A stretch of DNA of 64,000 nt, taken from contig NC_030385.2 of NCBI RefSeq assembly GCF_001625215.2, positions 26,343,135 to 26,407,134 on the forward strand, read 5' to 3'. Under the pieces are notes generated by a model, which was given only the letters and a program-made list of their open reading frames with translations, had not been told where the DNA came from and did not search any database. Both the position numbers and the translations under genes were made by a program. Source of the stretch: Daucus carota subsp. sativus. Its lineage: Eukaryota > Streptophyta > Magnoliopsida > Apiales > Apiaceae. Positions 47,016 through 59,890 of the stretch are shown one piece after another. Numbering within the stretch: the first letter of the stretch is position 1; every line of letters begins with the position of its first letter.

Positions 47016-48365
47016 CTCTTGTTCTTTTCAAGTAAAGATAAACAGAGATGTGGGTTTATATAAAGCTAAGAAACTGATATTCTTTTCTTCTTCCCAAAGC
47101 CTTTGTCTTCAATTGTTGACCTTTTATGAGTACAGTAAATACATGGGTGTATACATACAGACTACTGGACGTCTGTTTTTTCTCTGAATTAATTTTCCTT
47201 CTGTGTTTTATAAAACTCAATTTCTACGCTTACTAAAATTTTCAAATATCAATATGCTTATCTTTATCATTATCATTATTTTCTCTATAATTTCTATTTA
47301 TAATATTATTTATTCAATTTAATGTGTAACAACTCCTGAGAGGGGAACAATAGCTGGAAATCAATTTTAAGAGTTTTAGATTATCGAAGATGTTCTAATC
47401 TTATTAATTTTAATAATATGGAAAACATAATAATTATCAATAGATATAGAAAAAATCTTAAGCACACGGGTACCGCCCAAACAAATTTAAGTATGTAAGC
47501 CCAAAAAAATTTAGTATATAAACAACTAGTGATGAAGTCGGGCTTTGTAGTGCTAGTATGTTATTTTCTAAAACAAATGAATATTATATCATATTATATT
47601 GATTAATTAATATAATATATTACACTTATATAAATAAATATAATGAGGTATTTATTTATATCAATTTACACTTATTAATTCAAAATTATTGTAAAGGGTA
47701 TTGGCTCACTCTCGCTTATTTTCTTTCACAAGTAATCAATGGGTTATGGGAAAATGTGATGAGAGTCAACTCCTTTTGGTTGCTTTCTTTCTTAGGGACT
47801 TTAATAAGATTTGAGAATTTATATTTATGTTGATTTTAGATTTTGTTGGAGTTGTTAATTTGTTATGTAGTTTCAGACTTTATTATCCATCATCATATTT
47901 GTTCTGCTAATTTATTACATTCATGATAAATTAAATTTGTTTAATTGTTTAATCATATATAAAAGTGGCAAGGGCGGAGCCAGGAAAATTATCCTACCTG
48001 GGTTACTGAATAAATTGCCGACCATAATACAAAAAAGTTGCTTACTAATTATAGGTTGTAGCGTCATAAACCAGCACCCTTAAACCAGCAAATCAACATT
48101 TACAGACCAAACAAAATACTACGACTACAAACTTCGAAGACATGAACAAATCAAGTTTTTAATGTGTGCTATGTTTTCTTAGTCCAAGGAAGTTGATCAC
48201 GGGTGATCTATTCTATTCCCAAAACTTTTAGCGGGCTGGGCTAATAACTAATTTATGGGCTAGGTAATAGAATTTTTTTAATTTTTTTGATTTTTACCTG
48301 GGCTAGAGCCCAACCCAGCCTTAGCTATGGCTCCGTCAGTGAAAAGTGGGGTGTTATAGCACTAT
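47016..48365. other. DDI1 promoter side and intergenic DNA
   Basis: Upstream of DDI1, AT-rich. No gene seen. A GC-richer patch at about 47960-48340 ('aagggcggagccagg' to 'ggctccgtcag') may be the remnant of another element next to the gag relic. Confidence 0.4.
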
Positions 48366-49760
48366 TGTCAAAGAAATGTGGGATACCATCCAAACCGCGT
48401 GTGAGGGTGCTGGGCAAGCAGGAGACATGTGTTTGTCCAACAATATGAATATTTTCATTTCAAGTTTGGAAAATCTTTAAATGATAATTTTAGTAGATTC
48501 CAAAACTGCTAAATGTTTTGAAGTTGTATGGTATAGTGTATCTCGTAAGATTCAAATTTCAAGTTTCTAAAATCTCTGTCAAAATAGTGAAAGCCTGTGA
48601 TGGTAGCTCGGAAAACCCACAATTTTAATGAGTGTGCCTTGAAAAAACTTTATGATGTGTTTAAGACCCATGAGCTTGAGATACAACACTATAAGGGAAT
48701 GAAGAAAGGTACAAGAAAACAGAAGAGTGTGACTTTGGTTTCTAGAAAAGATGTAGAACGGAGGAAGGCACTTAAAACTGTGACCGCTAAATCTGTACCA
48801 AGCATAAATGTTTGTGAAAGTGGAGCATAAGGTGAAAAGCAAGCTGATTTAAGAGGATGGAGCGTCTTATAAACAAGATGAGTTTGATAACATTGATGAA
48901 CATCTAGCCTTTTTGTCTAGGAAGTTTTCCAAACTTAAATTCAAGAGAAGATCTCCGGTTGCCATACCATTTAGAAGAAGCAGTGAACCAAAATCATTAA
49001 ACCTGATTGGCAGATCAAAATTTAAATCTTACAACTATGATCTAGCTAGTCATTTCTCAAATGAATGCAGACAACTTAAAGCTGAAAGGAATAACAGAAC
49101 AACTGAAAACGTGGACTGTAAAACGAAATATCTTGATCTCCTAAAATAGAAGGAACGAGAATTCAAATGGACAACTGATGGAGATGATCCGATGATGATG
49201 ATCTATTTGTTAACCTTGCTCTAATGATAAAGGGAGAGCAAACTAAAACTGGCCCTGTTATCTGTGGATATCATTAACACTTTTGAACTCTCTTAAGATT
49301 GAATGCAAGTAAATAAGTGATGACATGTATAGTAAGATATACAATTTTGGGATTTCTCTCAAATCATGAAGCAGAAAAAAAATGTTAGAATCAAAAGTGC
49401 TAATAATTTGCTGGTTGGGAGATATGATAAATTTGAATCTGATTTACTTTATATTGAGAAAATCAAAAAAAGATTCCAACACAACAAGAGAAGAAATGGT
49501 GACTAATCTTAAAATAAAAGAAATTTTCAAAAAGTAATTGAGAAGTAGGACAAAAGTTAATAGCGAAACGAAGAGAATCCAAAAATATTGATGATAGCAT
49601 GAATACGACTCAAATCTTGAAAAAAAGAGTAAGCAAACTTGGATCAAGTTAAAGATAATTTTCAATTAGAAAACTGCTGTGGAAGAAACTGACGATTAAC
49701 GATAGTGATAGACCGTTTACGGACAAATAATCAACGAATGCTAGTTATACGTCGAAGAAC
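48366..49760 (+). pseudogene. Decayed Copia-type gag relic
   Basis: Translated pieces in the plus orientation fit, in order, a plant Ty1/Copia-type gag polyprotein. They are KEMWDTIQTACEGAGQA (about 48372), then NFNECALKKLYDVFKTHELE (48620-48680), then SRKFSKLKFKRR (48916), then a zinc-knuckle position reading YNYDLASHFSNECR (49030-49075), then KYLDLLK (49130) and DDLFVNLALM (about 49199). The knuckle should read CxxCxxxGHxxxxC; the first two cysteines and the glycine are lost. Several stops and frame changes separate the pieces. No reverse transcriptase or LTR is seen nearby, so only the 5' part of an old insertion survives. Confidence 0.75.
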
Positions 49761-50348
49761 TAGACATCCGTTGATAAAAAAAACTAAAGAAGCTTATTGA
49801 AAATCTGGTCCCATCAACATAATTTCAAGTATTCCTGATTCGATAAATCCAATTGCATTTTTGAAATTTATGATGTATTGTCAACTAATTTTATTTTTCA
49901 GCAAACATATATAAATAAAGGTCTAAAAACTGAAAATGGATAATAAATATTTTCAATATTCCTTCGAAAAAGAAAATTTCAATGTGATAAATAATTTTCA
50001 ATAAGTATTTTACGAATTGATGACATGGATAATTAAAATCATTTCTATTCATTAATACCCATTTAACCCATGTATTTAGTGAAAACAAGGAAAACCCACA
50101 CTACTGCAGTACTCTTGTTATTCAGCTCTGCAAAAAACCTTGATTCATCTGTATCTATATACTACTCCTAGAGACGGGACTTGAGTATTCCTGTCTGAAA
50201 TAAACGAAAGCGGCAGAGTTTCCACAGCCTCGGCCCATACACATACATCATATGTACAGATTATACCTACAATCCCTAATTTTACCTTAAATTCACATTC
50301 AATTATACCTAACATCAGACACAAGCATATTATAGGCATCATCCAATC

Positions 50349-53300
50349 ATGTCGGAGAGGCAAGTCATCAAGCGCGCCAAGTACAAATCATCTATCAAAG
50401 ATCCTGGCACTCCTGGTGTTTTAACCATGGTAAATATTGTTATTTATTGTTAAATTAGTTTTTTAGTTAATTGAAGCAATGCAGTATTGAATTAAGTAGT
50501 TTTTGTTTTGTTTTGGTTGTTGCTGCTATGCAGAAGAGGGAGCGGTTTGTGTTTATGCCGAGTGATCCGAGGTCTTTGATGAAGCTCAATGTCGAGTTTC
50601 GATTTATTATAGGTATAATCTCTGCGAGTAATGTTGGGTTCTAGTTATAGTTTATCAATATAGTTTGTGTATTGAATTAAATTGGCGGGGAGGAGGATAT
50701 CTGTATATTATGATCCTGGCTTTTCAAAGTTGCATTCTGGAACATAAAACTTGCGGAGAGGAGGATTTTTTTTTTTTTTTTTTTTAAGAAACGTGTTTGA
50801 TTATGGCCCTTCTTTAGACTATAAGCTTGAGATAATAACTTTGTTATTTTTTTCTGTGCCATCAAGTTCTCGGCGTGCTTACATCGTTTACATTGTGGAT
50901 ATCCAGGACATAAGTTCAGCAAGGAGGCTCCAAATAAGAAGGCTCTTCTTAATCTTACGCAAGACAAGGTAAATTCTATTGGATAATTAGAAAGGCCGTT
51001 TTGTTTTCGATGTTGTGGCTCCATCATTTTTAGCCAGAGGGTTTATTCCTTCACGTTGTAGAACTCTTGATCCAACATGTGATGCAACTTAAATAATACC
51101 CTTTCTATATAAATTGATTGAAGCATTAATTATGTAAACCTTAATTTTTGCTAGGGTGAAAGTTACATTTTTGAGTTTGACAGTTTCCCTGACCGTGATG
51201 CTTGCCGGGATTTTGTTGGTAAGTTCATTCTCACCTTCTACATATAGTTGTCTCCTTCCTGTTTTGAATGCATAATTTGCTTTATGATCGTCCACTCACC
51301 CTCAACTTTTGATTCTATGTTACCGTCTCTGTACCATTAGCTTTTAAATAATTTAAATTTGGAATTTATTTCTGTACACATATTGTCAATCTTTTCCCCT
51401 GCGTTAGCCTTGAAGCATTCTTCTTACAAGTGCATATCATACTGGATTAACTGGATTATATGAATATTGATTCTCCTTGAGCAGCCATGGCTATTGCACC
51501 TCCTGCTAATGCTGGTAAAGCTTCTTCTGACAAACCCTCTGTTCCGCCCAGCAGTGAGCAACTTAGCACAGCAGAAATGGATCGCAGGATTAAGCTTTTG
51601 CAGGTGGATAGGTACATCTATGAAACAACAATTGCACAGCTATTCTGGGTTAAAATGAACTGCCACCAAACTAGATTTACATTTAATTTATCCACTGCAG
51701 AAAGATTGTTAACATGCTGATATCAGATATCTAAAAATATGCCCTTTCAGATATCTAAAAAGATGCCACACGATTCAGGTTTATATTATTGCTCATTTAA
51801 TTTTTTCAGTAAAATCTACAGTATGTATTATGCATTTTGTTTTTGTGCATTAGAGTGTTTTAACTAATTGACTAGAAATCAAGGAAAAAATTTCGGAATT
51901 TGAAGGGGTGATTGAAAATTTATATTTAAAGATTAACATTTTTCTTTCAAGTCCATGAAGATCTAAATATCAGGCTGTGCAACTCATGCCTAATTCTATT
52001 ATCTATAAATAAAATGCGTTTCTTCCCTCCTCTTTATGGATTTGTTTTTTCAGTGAGTTGCAGAAACTTCACAAGGAATTTGTAATGGGTGGAGTGTTAA
52101 CAGAGGCTGAATTTTGGGCAACAAGAAAGGTTAGATATTGCTATAACCCATAGTTACCCGGTTCGCGGTACGGTCTATGGATCTGCGAACTGGTTCGCTC
52201 GTACCGGAACACGGGTCGAAGTCGACCCGGATCGGCCGGGATCGCGTTCCAGTTCGTCATTTCCGGCGAACCGCGGATGCTTACTCCGACGACCGTAAAA
52301 TGAGGAAGAAAGATAGAAAATCGATTTGGGCTGTATTGTTTTGATGATCTGTGATATACATATATATGTTTGTGTATATTTGTTTGCTTAAACTCATGAA
52401 GAAGATGAAGTGTGAAGAAGATGAGAGACGTGCATGTGAAACTGTGCAAAGGTGTATGTGTGCAGCTGTATTAGTGAATAAGTGATAGACAGCTGTATCT
52501 TTTTCTTTACTTTATTCTTTTTTCATTTTCTTTTATTTTGATACTAGTCACGTGACGCTCAAAATTCAACAGATGTGCAAAGCTCAACATCTGTTCACAT
52601 TTAATTTTATCATTTTTTTCTAGTTTCAAAAACGAATATTGTAATTATTTCAATTTTAATATAATATAATATTGAAAATCGAAAAACTAAACTGTTATAC
52701 TAATTAATATAAAAAAGTAAAGCAAATTCACATATTTATAATTTTTTTCCTTCATTATATATATACATTAACGGGATCCTTATATCGACCCGCGTACCCG
52801 ATTCACTACTCAGCGTACCCAATTCACTCAAACTAACGTTCCACGTATCCGAACTCGTACCGCGTACCGGATCGATCCACGATCCGTGCAACACTGCTAT
52901 AACCTATAGAGCAATTTACCAGGATGTCAATTTTTTTGTATGGTCTTATTGGACCCTCATGAATTCTAGCCCCCCATACAAATTGATTAGTTGAAATTAT
53001 TTAGCTAGTTAGATGTACTTCTGCTGAGAAGCCGTAACAAACATTTTTCATTTGCAGAAGTCATTGGACGAGAAAATCAGTAGCAAATCTAAGCAAAGGG
53101 TGGGGTTAAAGAGTGACATGATATTCAATGTGAAACCATCATCCGATGGCCAGGTAATCTATAGAATTTCAATCTGATTATGTTCTTGTATTTTGCGACA
53201 TACATGTCTTTTTGCAGGCATGATGTGTCTGTCTTTACTCTTATGTTCCATTCATATAGTATAATAGTATTTGAAACACTACATTTGAGATTGGTGAACC

Positions 53301-56300
53301 ATTTGGATTCCTACAAAATGCAATTCAATCTTATTGACTATGCATCTTAATATCACATCAATTTTTACAGTAGTTAGTTTTTTGTTCTCTATAAACTTGC
53401 GAACAATCTAACTTCTAATGTTTATTATTGTTCCAGTCGAACAGGGTTAAATATAGCTTGACACCAGAAATTATTCATCAGGTGGGCCTTACTTATTTCT
53501 TTGACAAGTTGAGACCATATTGTATTTTCTTATAGGCTCGACATTTTGGACACAGATTCATTCCTAATGCTTTATTTCATATCGTCTACCAGATTTTTGC
53601 TGAAAAACCTGCTGTACGACGCGCCTATCTAAACCTAGTACCCAAGAAGGTAAAATAATTATAACTGTCCGATTGCTTAGTTCTGTCGATAGTATAAATT
53701 AAGATCATTACATCTTTTTTGCTCGTAATAAAATATAAATCCGTCCTTTACATCTAAGATGACAGAAACGGACTTCTGGATGAAATACTGGAGGGCTGAA
53801 TACCTTCACAGTACCAAAAATATTGTTGCTGCTGCGGCTGAGGCTGCAGAAGATGAGGAACTTGCTGTTTTCCTCAAGCAAGATGACATATTGGCAAGTG
53901 AAGCTCGGCGAAAGGTGCTCTCATGTTATAAGATTGGATCTTATATATTTCCTATATTTTGATTATTACATTTTTTCATTTTCTGCAAAAATGATTGTAA
54001 GAATAGTCAACCACTGCAATAACTCCCCTCTCTCCCTCCTTTTCACCTCATCCACAAAAGGTTGACCATTTTATGCGTTTCACTGCTGTGCAGATCAGAC
54101 GGGTTGATCCGACATTAGACATGGAAGCTGATGAAGGGGATGATTACACACACCTCCCGGTACATTGGATGACATTTCACATCACATTTTGTTATTCTAT
54201 AAATGTGAAGGCTGTTTTAAATATTTTTTGGCCATAATTCATGTTTGCCTACTAAATCATATAAAGCTGCTTTCGGTGGCTTGCTAATAATGTCCTTTTT
54301 GATGATATCTAAAAAAGTTGAGGGCATGCTGGTTTTGTCTCTACAATGTAGAGTATTACTTTTGTGATAATCTTTTAAACTCACATGCACACTTCTTTTG
54401 TTCTATAATGCTATATGGAAGGTAGGTACTTGATCTATCTTTTTTGCACCAGGTCTTGTGCCTAATGACGGATTGTCCATGAGTTCTGTTTGAATTTCCA
54501 TGTGTAGCTTTATATTGGCAAATTAAGTCCACGGTTACTAATAGCGGTGTACATGCAGGATCATGGGCTATCTCGTGATGTTTCGAAGGACTTGACGGAC
54601 TCGCAATATGATCTGTATAAAAGATCATTTCTGCAAGACCTTAATAGACACGCTGCAGTTGTTCTTGAAGGAAGATCTGTAGGTGATAATCTAAATAATT
54701 AACCCCCTTTTTTTTTATTTTAAATTTTAGCAATTTTGTAATGTATTTAATCTTAAAAGAAAGGTGTTCTTCTCTGGGTTCACTAGACGAGACTCGTGCT
54801 CAGTAGTGGTTTGTTAGTCGGTACTTGATTGAATGATTGTTATAGGCTTTTTGTGCATTGAGCAAATAGTGACATGAAAAAGAGTGCAATTCTCCTTGGC
54901 ACTTTGCTAGAAGGAACCACATGTGCAGCAACTTGATAGTATAAGGGCCTAAAGGGTATCGAGACGGGAGGAAATTACTTTATAAGATGGAATCTCATAG
55001 TATAAGTGAAGAGGAAAGGGGCAGAGGTTTCTCTCAAATTCTTCCCCTTTTCTTTTTTGATTTGAGTTGTGTGGTGGGAGTTGGAGGTAGGGAGGTAGTG
55101 AGGTACGGGTTGGGGCTGATTCTCTCGATAATCTTTATAATTAGGAGATGCTACTATTTTAAGATAAGTATGGGTACAAGTATAAAATCATTGAACCAGT
55201 TATTGGGGGTGTCATGACCATTCATAGAATTATTCATTCTGGATCATTAGCTAATACTAAACCTTGTTTCTATATCATGTAGTCCCTCCGTCCCAGCCAA
55301 TAGTATACATTGGGGGACGGGGACGTGGCACGGATTTTAATACCTTAATAAAGTATAGTTCTGCAACTTATTTTTAAGATTTTCTTTTTCTATATAAAAA
55401 TATAACATTTATATTTTTATACAAAAAAAGAAAATTTTATAAATAAGTTATAGAACTATATTTTATAAGAGACTTAAAATGCGTGCCGAGCAGTGAAAAA
55501 GAAACATATACAATTGAATGGGACAGAGGAAGTAGACACATATATATAATACAATCACCATGTTCCCTCTCTACAGGTTAATATTCATTTTTAATGAACA
55601 CATAACTATGATTAAAGACATAATTCTTTTGATTTTTAGAATATCACATCCCTTAAAAGCCATATGATGATATATAATTTAGATTGCAGGCCAGAGTTTG
55701 TTATATCAGGTCCCATTGTTACTCCAAACATTCTGATAATGCCATGTTTGAAGAGTCTACAATCGACTAGGCTCTGTTATCTTGTTTTCTATACAAATAT
55801 GACTTGAGTAATTGTTGTGGTTGCTATGTGCTAATAAATGTAAGGCTAAAACCTATAACCATTTTGTATGATCTATCTGTACCTTTTACTGTTAGATGTG
55901 GAGTTGGGAGATACAAGGTCTGTTGCTGAAGCACTTACCAGGTTAAAAGAAGGTTAGCATAGTTCGATCTTGCTTGCTCTGTGGTTTCTGCTCATCTGAC
56001 AACTTCTTTATGCAAGATTATATTCAGATTTATATTATATTAATTACTGACACAAAGCGCTTTTTGTGCAGTTGAGTCGGCTAATGAAGCATCGAACACC
56101 CATGTGGAGCAAGGGCGCTCTGATCTGATATCTAGGATGGCTGAGTTAGAGGATCTTCAGGGACCTCGTGACCATCCAGTTGCCCCGCTTAGTATCAAGG
56201 TTAGATTTTTTGAAAACAGGATCCGCTTGGAATGCTAAAAGGGTGATTTATATTCGAAAATTTGTATCAGGATCCTCGTGACTACTTTGATTCTCAACAA

Positions 56301-58569
56301 GCCAATGCAATTAAAACTTTGGGGGAGTCCCAATCTGGATCAAAGCATAAAAAAAGTATCCTTAATGCTCACGAGGCATATGGTTCCTTAAGAAAGTCAA
56401 TATCTGAAATAAAAGATCTAGGTTTGACTGATCCTATAATTAAATCAGAAGTTGCTATGAAGGTAATATTTTTACCTTTAACTCATCTATGCTGTTTATT
56501 CTGGAAGAACATAATCACACAATTTATGGTATAGGTTTTTAGTGAATTGACCCTGCGTATTTCAAATACCAAGTATCATCATGGAAAGGATCCACATGAG
56601 AGTATTTTGGATGGGTTGCCTAACGCGACCAAAGAAGAAATTTTGCATGTGAGTGGTATAGCTTTCATTATTCAATCTATTACTATAACCTTGGGTGCAT
56701 ACGATATGACACAAGACTTACAGATATTTTGTCTGTGTCTCTTAGTTTTGGTTCTCAGTGTCCTTGTTCACCATCATATATAATTTGAACTGAGGTATAG
56801 ATTTTTCTCTCAGCAATGGACATCAATTCAAGAATTGCTGAAGCATTTCTGGTCATCATATCCCATTACGACTACTTATCTCCATATCAAGGTGATTTCT
56901 GATCGTGCCTATGCAGTTTCTCTAGCCTGAATGTTTTGTTTACAGCTGGTAGTATACTTTTGAATGCATCATAAAGATACATAAGTGTTTAAACTGAACG
57001 AAAATTATCAGATACTCAAGTACGGGAGTGACTAGTGATATCACTGATACATACATGCATGCATGCGCGCGCGTGCACACACACATGTATATATCTATTT
57101 TGAAGTCAGGAATGAGTAATAATATATTTTGGCCAGTAATGTCTCCTATCATATTGTCTTCGAGCCAATACATTTTGTTCAAGTTATTCGAATATTCTCT
57201 TCTAATTGATCCAACCCTATTTACTTTGTAATACTGAACTGCTAATTTGTTTTAGCTAAAGTCAGTCCGAAAAAATCAAGCACCACAGTAGTTGGGAAAT
57301 ATCTAGTTTTCATTGAGTCTTATTTGGTGAGTAGGTTTGGCCAGTTGTAGGACTAGTAAGGCCAGAATGGGGTAGAAAGTAGGGGATATGACCTCTCCCT
57401 GCACACTGCAGAGAATCAGTAGACATGCTAATTTGTTCCAGTGTGTTTTTTCCATGAATGCATTTAGATTGTTGTCTTGTAAGACCCTTTTTCCAAGAAT
57501 TAAATATTTTTCAGTAAAGTTCATTTGATTCTACTATTGCAGGTTAACAAAGTGAAGGATGCAATGTCCAAAATTTATCAGAAGCTGCAGGTGCTTTTTG
57601 GTCCAATTGTTAGTTGTCACAAATTTTCACTAATAAAATTTACCTGTATTGATTCTGCTATTGTTGGATCATATATGTTTTTGGTCAAAATTTAGAAAAA
57701 TAAATATGCCTCCTTGTTCTGTCCGTTTTACCAGTCTTATGTGGCGTCTTGTTTAGTCAATTTTGTGGATGAAGATACCTCAACTTTAAAGTTACTGAAG
57801 TGAACATGGATCACATTTAGCCATGAGTTTCTTTTGCTACCTTTATAGACTATTCATATAGTTACAACTAGTACATAAAAACTTGCTTCGATACTTTCAG
57901 TTTACAGCAAATTGCTTTATCCAGATGTTCATTTCTGGGATTTTTCGTGTGCATACAGTTTATTGATCTTTGCAAATAGTATTTGGGGTTACTGTAGGCC
58001 AAATCATTATCTTAGTTGTATATATTGTGGATATCTCAACCGCCAAGCCCATCTTTTAATTGTTCACAAACTAAATTAAAATTTTCCATAGTCAAAGACT
58101 GAACAATTACTCATTAGAGTTCTGGCATAGTTGCTAAGAAATTGTGTGACAATTTGTGTTGGTTGACAGAGTTTTCTCTTACTAACCTCAAACACATCAA
58201 CCCCCCGTCTGAATTGTATTGCAGTATGTTAGATTGCTTTCTAAGTTTCAGGCTAATCTGTTATATATCTTATTTATATGTGATGTTTACATCTGATCCA
58301 ACTTCAGGAGATCAAGAGCTCAGTGCGACAGGATTTTCGCCATCCAGTATCACTCCTCGTTCAACCAATGACTCAGGTATAATTCTAAGGTCTAAGATAT
58401 TTTGTAGTAATTTCTTTTGCATCTTTTCAAGCCTTGATTGATATGGCCAAACAAGTAATGTAAATTGTTCATGCTGGTGCAGGCTTTAGATGCTGCATTT
58501 GCACATTACGAAGTAGACTTTCAAAAGAGATCTACAAAGAGTGTCGAGAGACCAAATGGTTTTGTCTAG
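50349..58569 (+). CDS. TFB1: TFIIH subunit 1 (TFB1 / p62)
   Basis: Twenty exons: 50349-50429, 50534-50612, 50907-50968, 51155-51218, 51485-51611, 52054-52129, 53058-53153, 53437-53481, 53593-53649, 53759-53914, 54094-54159, 54559-54682, 55896-55952, 56072-56199, 56271-56462, 56535-56648, 56814-56891, 57543-57590, 58308-58376, 58483-58569. The sum is 1806 bases, 601 residues. The N-terminal PH-like domain is about 1-105 ([36 protein letters not shown]). Two BSD domains follow, about 120-175 ([17 protein letters not shown]) and 196-260 ([20 protein letters not shown]). The C-terminal half is helical ([20 protein letters not shown]). TFB1 is a core subunit of TFIIH, needed for RNA polymerase II initiation and nucleotide excision repair. 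Arabidopsis TFB1-1 is At1g55750. Introns 6 and 12 hold transposons. Confidence 0.95.
52139..52909. repeat. Insertion in TFB1 intron 6 flanked by long direct repeats
   Basis: A 15-base word TGCTATAACCCATAG (52139-52153) recurs with one change at 52895-52909. Between them is a 741-bp segment unlike its surroundings: its ends are GC-rich and full of 'gtaccg' and 'cgatcc' words in both orientations, while the middle is AT-rich. This looks like a transposon insertion. A duplication of 9-11 bases or more would suggest a Mutator-like element; 15 is long, and part of it may belong to the element. Confidence 0.7.
55280..55534. repeat. Stowaway-like MITE in TFB1 intron 12
   Basis: Left TAGTCCCTCCGTCCC and right GGGACAGAGGAAGTA are near-inverted ends with TA. 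It has the same interior style (a '...tttttctatataaaaatat...' hairpin) as those at 8742 and 61104. Confidence 0.8.
57049..57100. repeat. Simple-sequence repeat, alternating purine-pyrimidine
   Basis: Intron 17 of TFB1 holds a mixed run of CATG, CG and CA units ending in ATATAT, about 50 bases of alternating purine and pyrimidine, which can favour Z-DNA. Confidence 0.7.
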
Positions 58570-59854
58570 GAATATTTGTGCTTTAGCAAAGAGATGGAAT
58601 GTTGAACAAGAAATTACTTGTTTACTTTAATTTTGAAATATGTTTTGTTCGATATAGATTTATTATTTTTTAGTTAATTCGAGGATTTCTCTTGTACCGG
58701 AAATTTGAGTTACCATAGTATTTTTTTCAACGAGGCACTTGTATATGCATGTACTTTGTCCTGGGAAGCCTCAGGGAAAAAAAGTGATTAATAGTACGGC
58801 TCCTCGATCTTTATTATTACTGAGTAAGAAAAAGTCAAGTCAATTGACAGAACCCTAAAATGAATTTAATAGCATGTTTTTTCATTTCAAAATTTTCTTT
58901 CCTATTTTGAGTTTGAGGTATTATCGGTATATTTGAATGTTTGGATTTAAAATGAAACTTATTTCTTGAGAGTGAGACTGAATCTAAAGAAATCCAAATG
59001 AAGAAAATTTTTCAATTTATAATCGGACATATAAGATAATCAGAGATATTTAGATCATGAAACTAGACATCTATTGGTCAGATTCTAAGTTCGACTTTGA
59101 CTAAACTCAATTTACCATGTTCGACTCTGACTCACTTAGACATCTATTATTGGTCAGGTTCTAAGTTCGACTTTGACTAAACTCAATTTACTATTTTCGA
59201 CTCTAACTCACTTCAAGATTGTCCGAAAATAATACTAAAGATATAAGTTATATTAGTCAAAAAATTGAAAATCTGATATTCGTTAATAATAAAATATTCG
59301 CTCATAAGACAACAAAATATATTTATACATAAATAAATTAAATCTAATAAAAAATCTTTTGACAGAAACCCAACTAATATTTAAAAATATAAATAAATAA
59401 TTTATGTATATATGATGGCCATCCATAAAAGTAATAATTACTTCTTAAAAATATAATATTTTATTCAAACTTAGTGTTCATCATGCCGATATTGACCATA
59501 TATGTTAAATGTACAATTTATTTATACATTATTTTGAAAATGATGATATTTTTTAATCACATACAACATAAATATTTATATAATTAAAAATAAATTATAA
59601 ATCTGTAATTCTAATATAATTATTCGATAAAATTTGCAATCATCACTCACGCACAGATTTATTAATTTCCAAATAGGTATTGATGAGGCATTTAGTAATA
59701 ATAAAAAAATAATAGAATTGAAAAGGAAAAGACCAATTTAGGTCCCTCATCATCTTCTCCACCTGTTGAGTTGAGCAGTACAGAATATACAACACAATAC
59801 ACTCCCACTCTCTGCAAACAACTCCACTTCTGGATCTCAACTCAATTACAAATT
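58570..59854. other. Intergenic between TFB1 and VCS
   Basis: 3' flank of TFB1 then very AT-rich DNA and the promoter of VCS. Apart from the tandem repeat at 59065 nothing is recognised. Confidence 0.5.
59065..59212. repeat. Tandem duplication, 2 x about 73 bp
   Basis: Two adjacent copies begin AGACATCTATT (59065 and 59138) and share 'ggttctaagttcgacttt'-type sequence, differing by a few bases. They lie about 700 bp upstream of the VCS start codon. Confidence 0.8.
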
Positions 59855-59856
59855 CA

Positions 59857-59889
<33 letters not shown>
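59857..59889 (+). promoter_or_regulatory. CT-repeat leader directly before VCS start
   Basis: About 30 bases of CT repeat end one base before the start ATG at 59891. Pyrimidine-rich leaders are common in plant housekeeping transcripts. It is likely transcribed, but the start site is not known. Confidence 0.55.
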
Positions 59890-59890
59890 A

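Noticed and set aside
50751-51027. Frames with poly-F and poly-K around the T run at 50767
   Set aside because: They cross TFB1 intron 2 and exon 3 in the wrong frames; a poly-T tract produces the repeats.
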